Below are positions 43,136 to 51,892 of a stretch of DNA of 64,000 nucleotides, in pieces. This DNA is from Streptomyces atratus. GTDB lineage: Bacteria; Actinomycetota; Actinomycetes; Streptomycetales; Streptomycetaceae. The stretch is taken from positions 1-64,000 of the forward strand of contig NZ_FPJO01000015.1 of the NCBI RefSeq assembly GCF_900119365.1, given 5' to 3'. Position numbers and translations under genes: made by a program. Position 1 is the first letter of the stretch. The number at the start of each line of letters is the position of its first letter. The notes below the pieces were generated by a model, which had not been told where the DNA came from, did not search any database, and was given only the letters and a program-made list of their open reading frames with translations.

Positions 43136-43972
43136 TCAGATGCCGACCTTGATGCGCGAGAAGCGCTTCAGGGTGACACCGGCCTCGTCCAGGACCTTCT
43201 GGACGGACTTCTTGTTGTCCAGCGCGTACGGCTGGCCGAGGAGGGTGGCCTCCTTGAAGAAGCCGTTGACGCGACCCTCGACGATCTTCGGGAGCGCGGC
43301 CTCGGGCTTGCCCTCGGCGCGCGTCGTCTCCTCGGCGACGCGGCGCTCGGCCTCGACGACCTCGGCCGGGACGTCCTCGCGGGACAGGTACTTCGGGGCG
43401 AACGCGGCGATGTGCTGCGCGATGCCCTTGGCCAGCTCGGCGTCGGCCTTGTCCAGCTCGACCAGAACACCGATCTGCGGCGGCAGGTCGGGCATGGTGC
43501 GGTGCATGTACGCGGAGACGTACGCGCCGGAGAACTGCGCGAAGCGGTCCAGGACGATCTTCTCGCCGAGGTTGGCGTTGGCCTCGTCGACGTACGCCTG
43601 GACGGTCTTGCCGGCCTCGATCTCGGAGGCGAGCAGCGCCTGGATGTCGGCCGGCGAGGTGGCGGCGACGTGAGCGGCGAGGGTGCTCGCGACGTTCTGG
43701 AACTTCTCGCCCTTGGCGACGAAGTCCGTCTCGCACTTCAGCTCCAGCAGAACACCGGACGTCTGGTCCTCGGAGATGAGGGAGACGACGGCACCGTTCT
43801 CGGCAGAGCGGCCCTCGCGCTTGGCGACGCCCTTCTGGCCCTTGATACGGAGCGCCTCGACGGCCTTGTCGACGTTGCCGTCGGCCTCGTCGAGCGCCTT
43901 CTTGCAGTCCATCATGCCGGCGCCGGTCAGCTCGCGGAGCTTCTTGACGTCAGCGGCGGTGTAGTTCGCCAT
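43136..43972 (-). CDS. tsf: Elongation factor Ts
   Basis: Nucleotide exchange factor for EF-Tu. The protein has 278 residues. The N-terminal UBA-like domain is MANYTAADVKKLRELTGAGMMDCKKAL, with the universally conserved TGAGMMDCKKAL. The core contacts follow (ELKCETDFVAKGEKF, with Asp-Phe pushing into EF-Tu). The C-terminal part contains APKYLSREDVPAEVVEAER and FFKEATLLGQPYALD. It lies 99 nt downstream of rpsB with a hairpin between, the normal rpsB-tsf pair. Confidence 0.98.
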   Translation of the reverse strand: MANYTAADVKKLRELTGAGMMDCKKALDEADGNVDKAVEALRIKGQKGVAKREGRSAENGAVVSLISEDQTSGVLLELKCETDFVAKGEKFQNVASTLAAHVAATSPADIQALLASEIEAGKTVQAYVDEANANLGEKIVLDRFAQFSGAYVSAYMHRTMPDLPPQIGVLVELDKADAELAKGIAQHIAAFAPKYLSREDVPAEVVEAERRVAEETTRAEGKPEAALPKIVEGRVNGFFKEATLLGQPYALDNKKSVQKVLDEAGVTLKRFSRIKVGI

Positions 43973-44015
43973 GAGTCTGTGTTTCTCTCTCGAAGTCTGA
44001 AAGATCTACGGGTGA

Positions 44016-44053
44016 ACGGCGGGGGCGGTGCTTGTGGCACCGGCCCCCGCCGT
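44016..44053 (-). terminator. Hairpin between rpsB and tsf
   Basis: 16-bp GC-rich stem with one bulged base (44016-44031 with 44037-44053). In bacteria a partial terminator here often lowers tsf relative to rpsB; that role is inference. Confidence 0.6.
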
Positions 44054-44071
44054 CTTCAGCCGTGACGGGTG

Positions 44072-44998
44072 TCAGGCCTGCTCGGCGTCCGCGGCCGGAG
44101 CCTCGGCCGGAGCCTCGGCCGGAGCCTCGGCAGCAGCCTCGGCGGCGGGGGCCGCGGCGGCCTCGGCGTCCGCGACCTTCTCGGTCTCGGCGGAGGTCTG
44201 CACCTCGGCGTCGGCCTTCTTGTCGCCCTCGAGCAGGTCGCGCTCCCACTCGGCGAGCGGCTCGCCGGCGGCCTTCTCGCCCGGCTTCGAGTCACCGGTG
44301 GCGGCACCGGAACGGGCGATGAGGCCCTCGGCGACGGCGTCGGCGATCACGCGGGTGAGCAGGGTGACGGAGCGGATCGCGTCGTCGTTGCCCGGAATCT
44401 TGTAGTCGACCTCGTCGGGGTCGCAGTTGGTGTCGAGGATCGCGACGACCGGGATGTGGAGCTTGCGCGCCTCACCGACGGCGATGTGCTCCTTCTTGGT
44501 GTCGACGATCCAGACGGCGCTCGGCACCTTCTGCATCTCGCGGATACCACCGAGGGTCTTCTCCAGCTTGGCCTTCTCGCGGGAGAGGACCAGGAGCTCC
44601 TTCTTGGTGAGGCCGGAGGCGGCCACGTCCTCGAAGTCGATGAGCTCGAGCTCCTTCAGACGCTGAAGGCGCTTGTAGACGGTGGAGAAGTTGGTGAGCA
44701 TGCCACCGAGCCAACGCTGGTTGACGTACGGCATGCCGACGCGCGTCGCCTGCTCGGCGATGGCCTCCTGGGCCTGCTTCTTCGTACCCACGAACATGAT
44801 GGAGCCGCCGTGGGCGACGGTCTCCTTGACGAACTCGTAGGCGCGGTCGATGTACGACAGCGACTGGAGCAGGTCGATGATGTAGATGCCGTTGCGCTCG
44901 GTGAAGATGAAGCGCTTCATCTTCGGGTTCCAGCGACGGGTCTGGTGACCGAAGTGGACGCCGCTTTCCAGCAGCTCCCGCATCGTGACGACGGCCAT
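44072..44998 (-). CDS. rpsB: 30S ribosomal protein S2
   Basis: Ribosomal protein of 308 residues from the ATG at 44998, with AAGGAG 7 nt upstream. S2 core motifs: LLESGVHFGHQTRRWNPKM, FIFTERNGIYIIDL, GTKKQAQEAIAEQA, RWLGGMLTNF and DTNCDPDEVDYKIPGNDDA. A C-terminal tail of roughly 70 residues, rich in Ala, Glu and Pro with PAEA repeats, extends beyond the E. coli protein (about 240), as usual in Streptomyces. Upstream lies a 277-bp gap shared with the divergent M23 peptidase gene. Confidence 0.98.
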   Translation of the reverse strand: MAVVTMRELLESGVHFGHQTRRWNPKMKRFIFTERNGIYIIDLLQSLSYIDRAYEFVKETVAHGGSIMFVGTKKQAQEAIAEQATRVGMPYVNQRWLGGMLTNFSTVYKRLQRLKELELIDFEDVAASGLTKKELLVLSREKAKLEKTLGGIREMQKVPSAVWIVDTKKEHIAVGEARKLHIPVVAILDTNCDPDEVDYKIPGNDDAIRSVTLLTRVIADAVAEGLIARSGAATGDSKPGEKAAGEPLAEWERDLLEGDKKADAEVQTSAETEKVADAEAAAAPAAEAAAEAPAEAPAEAPAADAEQA

Positions 44999-45275
44999 GG
45001 CCGTACTCCTTGAGGTGCTCGGTTGTCGCGACCGCAGGATTGCTGTCGCGCCTGACGCCCCGACGCGCCGTGCCACGAGGGACCGAGGAGCGCGGCCACC
45101 GTCCGCAGAGAGGGAGGTGGCGGGGCGTGCGAAGTCGACCCGGTGACCCGGATCGCCATAGGAAGTGTACGGGACGGCCCGGGTGCCGGGTGACGGCGCT
45201 GTCCACAACCGGCTGGTTGTCCACAGATCCGGTTCATGATCCCCGCGGATCGTGGGGCTGCGGGACGGTTCCGCC

Positions 45276-46310
45276 ATGCGATCCACAACCGATCCGAGCA
45301 CAACTGGTCCGACCGCTCCCCCGGAGCCCGCTTCCCTTCGTCTGCGGGAGGTGCTCGTGGTGGCGGTGGTGGCCCTGCTGGCGGTGGTGTGCGGCCCGTC
45401 GGCCGCCACCGCACGGGCACCGGCACCCGCACCCGTTCCCACGCCGTCCCCCGCACCGGCTCCGGACGGCGACCGGGCCTGGCCGTTGGCGGGGCGGCCT
45501 CCGGTCGTACGGGGCTGGGAGCCCCCAGCCGGCCCCTACGGGCGGGGGCACCGCGGCGTCGACCTCGCCGCGGAGCCGGGGGCGGCGGTGCTCGCCGCCG
45601 CCCCGGGACAGGTCTCGTTCGCAGGGCGTGTGGCAGGGCGCGCAGTGCTGGCGATCGAGGTGGCCGGCAGCGGAGATCCGCCGTTGCGGACCACGTACGA
45701 ACCGGTGCGCGCGCTCGTCGCGAAGGGCGAGAAGGTGACGGCGGGACAGGTGGTGGCGGTCGTGGAGACGGGGCCTTTCCACTGCGCGTCGGGCTGTCTG
45801 CACTGGGGGCTGCGGCGCGGTGACACCTATCTGGATCCGCTGTCGCTGCTGCCGCCGTCGCTGCTGCGACGGAGCCCGTCCCGGCTGCTTCCAGTGTTCG
45901 GCGTGCCCGAGCCCGAGTCCGGGCAATCGGCGACGGGGACCGGGGACGGGCTCGCCGCCCCCGGCGTTCTGCTCGCGGTCGCCGCGTCGCGGCGGCCGCG
46001 TCAGCCCTGCGCGCCCTGCACGCCTCGGAGAATCATGGCGACGGCGGTGTCCGCGATCACGGACGGCTCCTCGGCCACGGCCAGTTCGATACGTCGCACC
46101 GCGGCGTCCACCGAACCCTGGAGCAGCATCGCCGCCAGCCTCGGCTGGGCGTGGCCGAGGTCGCCGAGCGCCTCGACGATCATGGCGATCAGCCCGCCGT
46201 GCGCAGCCCTGATCTTCTCGCGCGCCCCGGCGTCGAGTTCGCTCGCCGAGATGGCGACGACCGCCCGGTGGCGGCGGTCCCCGACGAGGTCGAGCTGCCG
46301 GCGCACATAG
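45276..46310 (+). CDS. M23-family (LytM-type) peptidase, secreted; C-terminal end uncertain
   Basis: Probable cell-wall or envelope endopeptidase. An N-terminal signal/anchor helix (EVLVVAVVALLAVVCG) is followed by a Pro/Ala linker, then the zinc domain: GPYGRGHRGVDLAAEPGA (His and Asp ligands), APGQVSFAGRVAGRAVLAIEV and GCLHWGLRRGDTYLDPL (HxH-like ligand region). That domain ends near residue 195. The open frame then runs on past 46001 without a stop until 46310, antisense to the TetR gene, and this part has no recognisable fold. The stop codon was either lost or the real end is reached by a frameshift. A GTG at 45252 is an alternative start. Confidence 0.75.
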   Translation: MRSTTDPSTTGPTAPPEPASLRLREVLVVAVVALLAVVCGPSAATARAPAPAPVPTPSPAPAPDGDRAWPLAGRPPVVRGWEPPAGPYGRGHRGVDLAAEPGAAVLAAAPGQVSFAGRVAGRAVLAIEVAGSGDPPLRTTYEPVRALVAKGEKVTAGQVVAVVETGPFHCASGCLHWGLRRGDTYLDPLSLLPPSLLRRSPSRLLPVFGVPEPESGQSATGTGDGLAAPGVLLAVAASRRPRQPCAPCTPRRIMATAVSAITDGSSATASSIRRTAASTEPWSSIAASLGWAWPRSPSASTIMAISPPCAALIFSRAPASSSLAEMATTARWRRSPTRSSCRRT

Positions 46311-46591
46311 GCCTCGATCTTGCCCTCGGGCGTGGTGGCCTGCTCCATCGCATGCTCGACCTCGGCCGCCCAGACGGGGAAGTCGACGGCACAGAGCTCT
46401 TCGACCACGGCCGCGCGGGAGCGGAAGTACTCATACACGGAGGACCGGGCGAGGCCCGTGCGTTCGGCGAGTGCGGGGAAGGTCAACGCCTCCGTACCAC
46501 CCTCGGACAGCAGGGAGCGTGCGGCGTCCAGGAGGGCGCCGCGCTGCATGGTCCGGTGCTCGGCCACCGAGGCCGCTCGAATCCTGGGCAC
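46001..46591 (-). CDS. TetR/AcrR-family transcriptional regulator
   Basis: Repressor-type protein of 196 residues starting at GTG 46591. The N-terminal helix-turn-helix is LSEGGTEALTFPALAERTG followed by LARSSVYEYFRSRAAVVEEL. The C-terminal ligand domain is all helical (KIEAYVRRQLDLVGDRRHRA, AMLLQGSVDAAVRRIELAV). The gene ends convergently with the M23 peptidase frame, which overlaps it. No obvious target adjoins it, though whiG lies 95 nt upstream on the same strand. Ligand and targets unknown. Confidence 0.88.
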   Translation of the reverse strand: MPRIRAASVAEHRTMQRGALLDAARSLLSEGGTEALTFPALAERTGLARSSVYEYFRSRAAVVEELCAVDFPVWAAEVEHAMEQATTPEGKIEAYVRRQLDLVGDRRHRAVVAISASELDAGAREKIRAAHGGLIAMIVEALGDLGHAQPRLAAMLLQGSVDAAVRRIELAVAEEPSVIADTAVAMILRGVQGAQG

Positions 46592-46685
46592 GTGTCCACT
46601 CTACGGCGGCCGGTGTTCGAGAGGACGGGTACGGCCCTGATCCGTGGCCGAAGCGGCCATGACCGGCACCGGCCGCGGGTGGCTC

Positions 46686-47522
46686 TCAGCGTCCGGCGTC
46701 GGCCAGTTTCGCGCGCAGCTGGAGCACCGATTTGGTGTGGATCTGACTGACCCGGCTCTCGGTGACGCCGAGTACATTGCCGATCTCGGCGAGGGTGAGG
46801 CCCTCGTAGTAGTAGAGCGTCACGACCGTCTTCTCGCGCTCCGGGAGCGTGTTGATGGCCCGGGCGAGCAGCCGTCTGAGCTCGCGGTCCTCGGCGACCT
46901 CCACCGGATCGTCGGCGGTGGTGTCCTCCAGCGTGTCCATCAGGCTGAGCCGGTCGCCGCCCTCGCCGCCGACATGCAGCAGCTCCTCCAGCGCGACCAC
47001 GTTCGCCAGTGACAACTGGCTGAAAACCGCGTGCAGTTCCTCCAGCGCGATACCCATCTCCGCGGCGACCTCCGCCTCGGAAGGGGTACGCCGCAACTGC
47101 GCCTCCAGCGTGGCGTAGGCGCGTTCCACGGCCCGCGCCTTCTGGCGCACCGAGCGCGGGATCCAGTCCAGCGCCCGCAGTTCGTCGATCATCGCGCCGC
47201 GGATGCGGGTGATCGCGTACGTCTCGAACTTGATCGCGCGCTCGATGTCGAACTTCTCGATCGCGTCGATCAGTCCGAAGACCCCCGAGGAGACGAAGTC
47301 CGCCTGCTCGACGTTGGAAGGCAGGCCCACGCTCACCCGGCCCGCGACGTACTTCACCAGCGGTGAGTAGTGCAGGATCAGCTGCTCCCGCAGCCGCTCG
47401 TCGCCCGTGGCCTTGTACGAACGCCACAACTCGTCGAGCGAGGAGGGGGCAGGGGGGCGCACAGTGCCACGCGCAGCCGGTGGTACTGCCGCGCGGTCAG
47501 ACCCGGAGGTGTGCTGGGGCAT
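46686..47522 (-). CDS. whiG: RNA polymerase sigma factor WhiG (sporulation)
   Basis: FliA/SigD-class sigma factor of 278 residues that starts the sporulation programme of aerial hyphae in Streptomyces. Region 2 is RLREQLILHYSPLVKYVAGRV and FVSSGVFGLIDAIEKFD with FETYAITRIRGAMIDELRALDWIPRSVRQ. Region 4 is LPEREKTVVTLYYYEGLTLAEIG followed by VLGVTESRVSQIHTKSVLQLR. The N-terminal 30 residues (RAAVPPAARGTVRPPAP) are a non-conserved extension. Nearby dprA and rpsB match the position of whiG in S. coelicolor. Strong species marker. Confidence 0.97.
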   Translation of the reverse strand: MPQHTSGSDRAAVPPAARGTVRPPAPSSLDELWRSYKATGDERLREQLILHYSPLVKYVAGRVSVGLPSNVEQADFVSSGVFGLIDAIEKFDIERAIKFETYAITRIRGAMIDELRALDWIPRSVRQKARAVERAYATLEAQLRRTPSEAEVAAEMGIALEELHAVFSQLSLANVVALEELLHVGGEGGDRLSLMDTLEDTTADDPVEVAEDRELRRLLARAINTLPEREKTVVTLYYYEGLTLAEIGNVLGVTESRVSQIHTKSVLQLRAKLADAGR

Positions 47523-47762
47523 GTGGTGCCTTGAGCCGTTCTGCTGTGAAGTGCTGGGACGTATGTCTGAGCCGGAATCCTTGTGAGCGTAGCGTGACTG
47601 TGATGTCGCGGTCCGCGCAGGATAAGGGATCGGCGCCGTGCGATTCCGGCCGATCCGACATGACTGAGGTCCGGGGCCGTCGCCGCGTGCGCCGGCCCCG
47701 GAGGCGTCGCTGAAGGATCCGCCGAGGTCATCTGCATCACCTTTTCACCCGAATGCTCCAGG

Positions 47763-48923
47763 TCAAGTACCGCCTCGCCGCGCGTCGCCATTGCAAGTCG
47801 ACCGCGGCGTCAACTGCCATCCATCGCCATCCCGTTCGACGAACCCCAGTGAGTGCAGTTCGTACAGCCTGCCGAGCGCCTCGTCGGTGCTGGTTCCGGC
47901 GGTACGGGCCACATCCCGCCCGCTGACGGAGCCCCGGTACGGCAGTGCGTCGAGGACTCTGGCGGAGACCGCGTCCAGCAGGTCCCGGGGGTGCACGGGG
48001 CCTCGTCTGGCCGGAGCGAGTTCGCCGATGTCCCCCACCAGTTCGGCGACTTCCGAGGCGTCGGTCACCAGGACGCCCTCTCCGCGCAGGAGTTCATGGA
48101 CCCCTGCCGACAGCCCACTGGTGGCGGGGCCCGGCACGCCCATGGTGAAGCGGCCGAGCCGCTGTGCACAGCGTGCGGTGACCAGTGAACCGCTGCGGTA
48201 TTCGGCCTCGACCACGACCGTCCCGCGCGTCAACGCAGCGATGACCCGGTTCCGGAGGATGAATCTGCTGCGGGTGGGATGATCGGACGGCGGCAATTCG
48301 CCGATGACGAGCCCCTGTTCCGCGATCCGTCCGATCAGCTCGGCGTGTCCCCGGGGATAGGGGACGTCCACCCCGCAGGCCAGTACCGCCGTCGTCGCCC
48401 CGCCGACGGCGAGCGCGCCCCGGTGCGCCGCCCCGTCGACCCCGAACGCGGCTCCCGACACGACCACCCACCCCAGTTCCGCGAGTCCCGCGCCGAGGCC
48501 GGCCGCCATGTGCGATCCGTAGGGCGTGCAGGCTCGGGCGCCGACCACGGCGACCGAGCGCAGCGCCCAGAGCCTCAGATCGCGGGGCCCCCGCACCCAC
48601 AGCCCGGTCGGCCTGGCGTCCGCGAGGTCGTCGAGCTGGCTGGGCCATTCCCGGTCCCCGGGGCAGATGAACCGCCCGCCGAGCGCGTTGACCGTCGAGA
48701 GGTCCTGTCCGGGGTCGGCGCCTTCGGCCCGCAGCCGGTATCCGGCGAGCCGTTTCGGGGTCATTCCGCTCAGCTGCTCCGCCGTGCCGTCCCGGGTGGT
48801 GATCCGCCGCACCAGCTCGACGGCACCGCACTCGCGCAGCCAGCGGCCACCGTGCTCGTCCCCCGGCTCGATGATGCGGGTCAGGGCGGCCCGCGCCAGC
48901 CGCTCCTGACCGCTCACCGTCAT
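47763..48923 (-). CDS. dprA: DNA-processing protein DprA
   Basis: Single-stranded DNA-binding protein that loads RecA in natural transformation; kept in non-competent genera too. The protein has 386 residues from the ATG at 48923. The Rossmann-fold signature is SVAVVGARACTPYGSHMAAGL and GWVVVSGAAFGVDGAAHRGAL. Further on, GELPPSDHPTRSRFILRNRVIAALTRGTVVVEA is the DprA hallmark. A C-terminal winged-helix domain follows (TAGTSTDEALGRLYELHSLGFVERDGDGW). It overlaps comM by 4 nt in the operon yraN-comM-dprA. Confidence 0.95.
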   Translation of the reverse strand: MTVSGQERLARAALTRIIEPGDEHGGRWLRECGAVELVRRITTRDGTAEQLSGMTPKRLAGYRLRAEGADPGQDLSTVNALGGRFICPGDREWPSQLDDLADARPTGLWVRGPRDLRLWALRSVAVVGARACTPYGSHMAAGLGAGLAELGWVVVSGAAFGVDGAAHRGALAVGGATTAVLACGVDVPYPRGHAELIGRIAEQGLVIGELPPSDHPTRSRFILRNRVIAALTRGTVVVEAEYRSGSLVTARCAQRLGRFTMGVPGPATSGLSAGVHELLRGEGVLVTDASEVAELVGDIGELAPARRGPVHPRDLLDAVSARVLDALPYRGSVSGRDVARTAGTSTDEALGRLYELHSLGFVERDGDGWQLTPRSTCNGDARRGGT

Positions 48924-50545
48924 GACGCCCCCGCGTTCGTCAGGGCGCCCCGCGAGATCCCGGTCCGCAGCTCCAGCGCCACCGCGACGTCGGACGCGTC
49001 CGGGCGGTCGGCGCCGCGCAGATCGGCGACCGTCCACGCCACCCTGAGCACCCGGTCCAGGCCCCGCGCGGTGAGCAGGCCCCGCTCCATGTCCCGTTCG
49101 GCTTCCATGAGCGCGCCCGGTGCCGCGACCAGTCTGGTCCGCAGCTCATGGCCGGGCACCTCGCTGTTGGAGGACCACGCGGTGCCGGCCAGCCGGTCCG
49201 CGGCCCGGGCCCTGGCCTCCTGGACCCGGGCCGCGACGGAGGCGGTCGGCTCACCCCGGCTGCCCGGCCCCATCAGGTCCTGACGCCTGACCGGGTCGAC
49301 GACCACCCGCAGATCCACCCGGTCGAGCAGTGGCCCGGAGAGTCGCGCCTGGTAGCGCCTGACCGCCGACGGCGGGCATTCGCAGCCCGCCCCGCTGAGG
49401 CTGTGCCGCCCGCACGGGCAGGGGTTGGCGGCCAGCACCATCAGGAATCTGGCGGGCAGCCGCACCACCCCGGCGCTGCGTGCCACCACCACGTGCCCCG
49501 ATTCCAGCGGCTGGCGCAGCGCGTCCAGTGCCCGCATGGAGAATTCGGGCGCTTCGTCCAGAAAGAGAATCCCCCGGTGGGCCAGCGAGACCGCGCCGGG
49601 CCGCGGCAGTCCGTTGCCCCCGCCGACCAGCGACTGCATCGTCGCCGAGTGGTGGGGCGCGCAGTAGGGCGGCCTGGCGACCAGCGGCTCCCCCGGCGGC
49701 AGGATGCCCGCCACCGAGTGCACCGCGGTCACCTCCAGGGACTCCTTCCTGGTCAGCGCCGGAAGGATCGCCGGCAACCGCTCGGCCAGCATGGTCTTGC
49801 CGGCGCCCGGCGGCCCCGAGAGCAGCAGATGGTGACCGCCGGCCGCGGCGACCTCCAGAGCCTTGCGGGGCCGCTCCTGCCCCGCCACATCCGCCAGATC
49901 GGGTGGATTCCCCTCGCCCTGCCCGGTCCCGCGGGCGAGCCCGGTACCGATGCCCGCGCCGGGCACCATCAGCCCGGCCAGCATGGTGCCGGGGCGCCCC
50001 TCGTCGTGCGCCTCCCGCTCGTCGGGCACCGGCTCCTCGCAGAGCACGGCGATCAACTGCCGCAGGCTCCGTACCCCGAGGACGGAGACGCCGGGGACCA
50101 GCGCCGCCTCCCCCGCGGTCTGTTCGGGCACGACCACCTGCCGGTATCCGGCCTCCGCCGCGGCGAGCACGGCCGGCAGCACGCCGCGCACCGGCCGCAC
50201 CCGGCCGTCGAGCCCGAGCTCACCGATCATCACCACATCGGCGATGGACGCCGGATCGATCCGCTCGGCCGCCCCCAGCACCGCGCAGGCGACGGCCAGG
50301 TCGAACCCGGAGCCACCCTTCGGCACGGAGGCCGGTGACAGGCCCACCGTGAGCTTCTTCTGCGGCCACTCGGCCCCCGAGTTCACCACCGCGGCCCTGA
50401 CCCGGTCCCGGCTCTCCACCAGGCTCTTGTCCGGCAGCCCCACCAGGGTGAACGCGGCCACCCCCGCCTCCAGGTCCGCCTGGACCTCCACCACCACGCC
50501 CTCGACGCCGACGAGCGCCACCGAGCACGCCCGCGCGAACCCCAT
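48920..50545 (-). CDS. comM: YifB/ComM family Mg chelatase-like AAA ATPase
   Basis: AAA+ ATPase of 541 residues. In other bacteria ComM is a branch-migration helicase promoting recombination of transforming DNA. The N-terminal Lon-like domain is present (VGLPDKSLVESRDRVRAAVVN). Walker A is GPPGAGKTMLAERL, Walker B ILFLDEAPEF, followed by the zinc-like CPCGRHSLSGAGCEC. The C-terminal lid has SARGLDRVLRVAWTVADL-type sequence (TARGLDRVLRVAW). It lies in the conserved operon with yraN upstream (1-nt overlap) and dprA downstream (4-nt overlap), which argues for a shared DNA-processing role. Confidence 0.95.
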   Translation of the reverse strand: MGFARACSVALVGVEGVVVEVQADLEAGVAAFTLVGLPDKSLVESRDRVRAAVVNSGAEWPQKKLTVGLSPASVPKGGSGFDLAVACAVLGAAERIDPASIADVVMIGELGLDGRVRPVRGVLPAVLAAAEAGYRQVVVPEQTAGEAALVPGVSVLGVRSLRQLIAVLCEEPVPDEREAHDEGRPGTMLAGLMVPGAGIGTGLARGTGQGEGNPPDLADVAGQERPRKALEVAAAGGHHLLLSGPPGAGKTMLAERLPAILPALTRKESLEVTAVHSVAGILPPGEPLVARPPYCAPHHSATMQSLVGGGNGLPRPGAVSLAHRGILFLDEAPEFSMRALDALRQPLESGHVVVARSAGVVRLPARFLMVLAANPCPCGRHSLSGAGCECPPSAVRRYQARLSGPLLDRVDLRVVVDPVRRQDLMGPGSRGEPTASVAARVQEARARAADRLAGTAWSSNSEVPGHELRTRLVAAPGALMEAERDMERGLLTARGLDRVLRVAWTVADLRGADRPDASDVAVALELRTGISRGALTNAGAS

Positions 50546-50904
50546 CAGGCCACCCCCCGCGCATGCTCGGCAACGGGCGCTCCGCGCCTGGGCAGCACCA
50601 CTCCGACCAGGTCGATCCGGACCCCGCCGGGCGGCGGGCCGCCGTGCCGGTCCAGCCAGATGCCGGCCAGCCTCCGCAGCCGCTCCGCCTTGACCGGCGT
50701 GACGGCCGCCATCGGGTGCTCGAACGCACCCGCCCTGCGGGTCTTCACCTCGCAGACCACGAGTGCGTCGCCGTCCATCGCGACGATGTCGATCTCACCG
50801 GCGCGACAGCGCCAGTTCCGCTCCAGTACGGACATGCCGGACTCGGCCAGCAGCCGCACCGCCAGATCCTCGCCGTACCGCCCGAGTGCCCCCCGTGCGT
50901 TCAT
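50545..50904 (-). CDS. YraN family protein (UPF0102, nuclease-like fold)
   Basis: 119 residues. Nuclease-like signature: NARGALGRYGEDLAVRLL (Glu), WRCRAGEIDIVAMDGDALVVCEVKTRR (E...D...EVK motif of the restriction endonuclease fold), and RRLAGIWLDRHG. Function has not been established in any organism I know of; the Holliday-junction resolvase-like fold and linkage to comM and dprA suggest DNA processing. It is the first gene of the operon, with a one-base overlap with comM. Confidence 0.92.
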   Translation of the reverse strand: MNARGALGRYGEDLAVRLLAESGMSVLERNWRCRAGEIDIVAMDGDALVVCEVKTRRAGAFEHPMAAVTPVKAERLRRLAGIWLDRHGGPPPGGVRIDLVGVVLPRRGAPVAEHARGVA

Positions 50905-51031
50905 TTCGGCACCACCTCCGGGACCGACTCTGGCGCGTCCGGTCCCGGCTTGTGGATCTTGGTGGACAACTCCGGGATTGTGGATATCCCGGCCACCCGG
51001 AAGTGGGAATCACTCCCCTCTCAAAGTGGGC

Positions 51032-51340
51032 TCAGCCACCCGGAAGTTCGAGATCGCTCTTGTTGAGCTCCTCGATGTTGACGTCCTTGAACGTCAACAC
51101 GCGTACCTGCTTGACGAACCGCGCGGGCCGGTACATGTCCCAGACCCAGGCGTCCGCCATCGATACTTCGAAGAACACCTCGCCCTGGACCGAGTGCACC
51201 TGCATCTCGTAGTCGTTGGTGAGGTAGAAGCGCCGTTCGGTCTCGATCACATATTTGAACAGACCGACGACATCTCGGTACTCCCGGTAGAGCTTCAGCT
51301 CCATCTCGGTCTCGTACTTTTCGAGGTCCTCGGCGCTCAT
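51032..51340 (-). CDS. DUF2469 family protein
   Basis: 102 residues, the standard length for this actinobacterial family. The frame is highly conserved in sequence character: SAEDLEKYETEMELKLYREY, ETERRFYLTNDYEMQVHS, EVFFEVSMADAWVWDMYRP and VLTFKDVNIEEL. The second ATG (51340) is preferred because AAGGGG is 9 nt upstream; an ATG two codons earlier has too little spacing. No function is known. Its usual location between yraN and signal peptidase-related genes is kept here. Confidence 0.9.
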   Translation of the reverse strand: MSAEDLEKYETEMELKLYREYRDVVGLFKYVIETERRFYLTNDYEMQVHSVQGEVFFEVSMADAWVWDMYRPARFVKQVRVLTFKDVNIEELNKSDLELPGG

Positions 51341-51403
51341 TGGCATGTTCCCCTTCAGCCGTGCGTCCCCCCATTGTGCGCCAGGCCCCGGGCCCCCGGG
51401 CGC

Positions 51404-51892
51404 TTAGGCGATTTCGGGGTCCAGAACCAGTGGCGTACGCGGAGGACCCTCGTCGAGCAGCGTGCGCAGCAACTCGGCGAGCCTGGTCGGGTACACCGTC
51501 TCACGCGCTGCCGACAGTTCGGCGGAGGTCCACCACCTCAGACCCGCGACACTGCGCTGCTCCAGCCCGGTCAGCCCACCGGTGTCGGTGACGGTCTGCG
51601 TCGTACGTGCCAGGAAATACCACTCGTCCTGGTCCCAGCGGCGCCCGTCGAACGGGAACGAGCACATCCGCTGCCACAGCAGCGGGCCCAGTTCGACATC
51701 GGTGATGCCGGTCTCCTCCATCAACTCACGCAGCGCGGCCTCCTCCCGGGTCTCGTCGCCCTCCAGACCGCCACCGGGCGTGAACCACCAGGTGCTCTGC
51801 GGATCCCCGGGCTCGAACCCGTGGATCAGAAGGATCCGGTCGTCGGGGTCCAGGAGCACCACACGGGCGACCTTCCGCTTCTCAACGCGCAC
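51404..51892 (-). CDS. NUDIX hydrolase
   Basis: Hydrolyses a nucleoside diphosphate linked to another group; the substrate is unknown. The protein has 162 residues from the GTG at 51892. The Nudix box is complete: GGGLEGDETREEAALRELMEETGI. It overlaps the end of the signal peptidase gene at 51882 by 11 nt. In S. lividans sipZ was reported (from memory) as the first gene of an operon with a mutT-like gene; the arrangement here is the same. Confidence 0.93.
   Translation of the reverse strand: MRVEKRKVARVVLLDPDDRILLIHGFEPGDPQSTWWFTPGGGLEGDETREEAALRELMEETGITDVELGPLLWQRMCSFPFDGRRWDQDEWYFLARTTQTVTDTGGLTGLEQRSVAGLRWWTSAELSAARETVYPTRLAELLRTLLDEGPPRTPLVLDPEIA

Noticed and set aside
44072..44140. Short GGCCGGAGCCTC-type repeats at the end of rpsB as a mobile repeat
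   Set aside because: They encode the Pro-Ala-Glu-Ala tail of S2, a normal low-complexity extension in this genus.
44072..45442. 456-residue version of ribosomal protein S2
   Set aside because: The extension is leader DNA; the ATG at 44998 has AAGGAG and gives the standard S2 start.
47523..47762. Additional gene in the whiG-dprA gap
   Set aside because: Frames through it lack ribosome sites and continue from neighbours; it probably holds only the whiG promoter.
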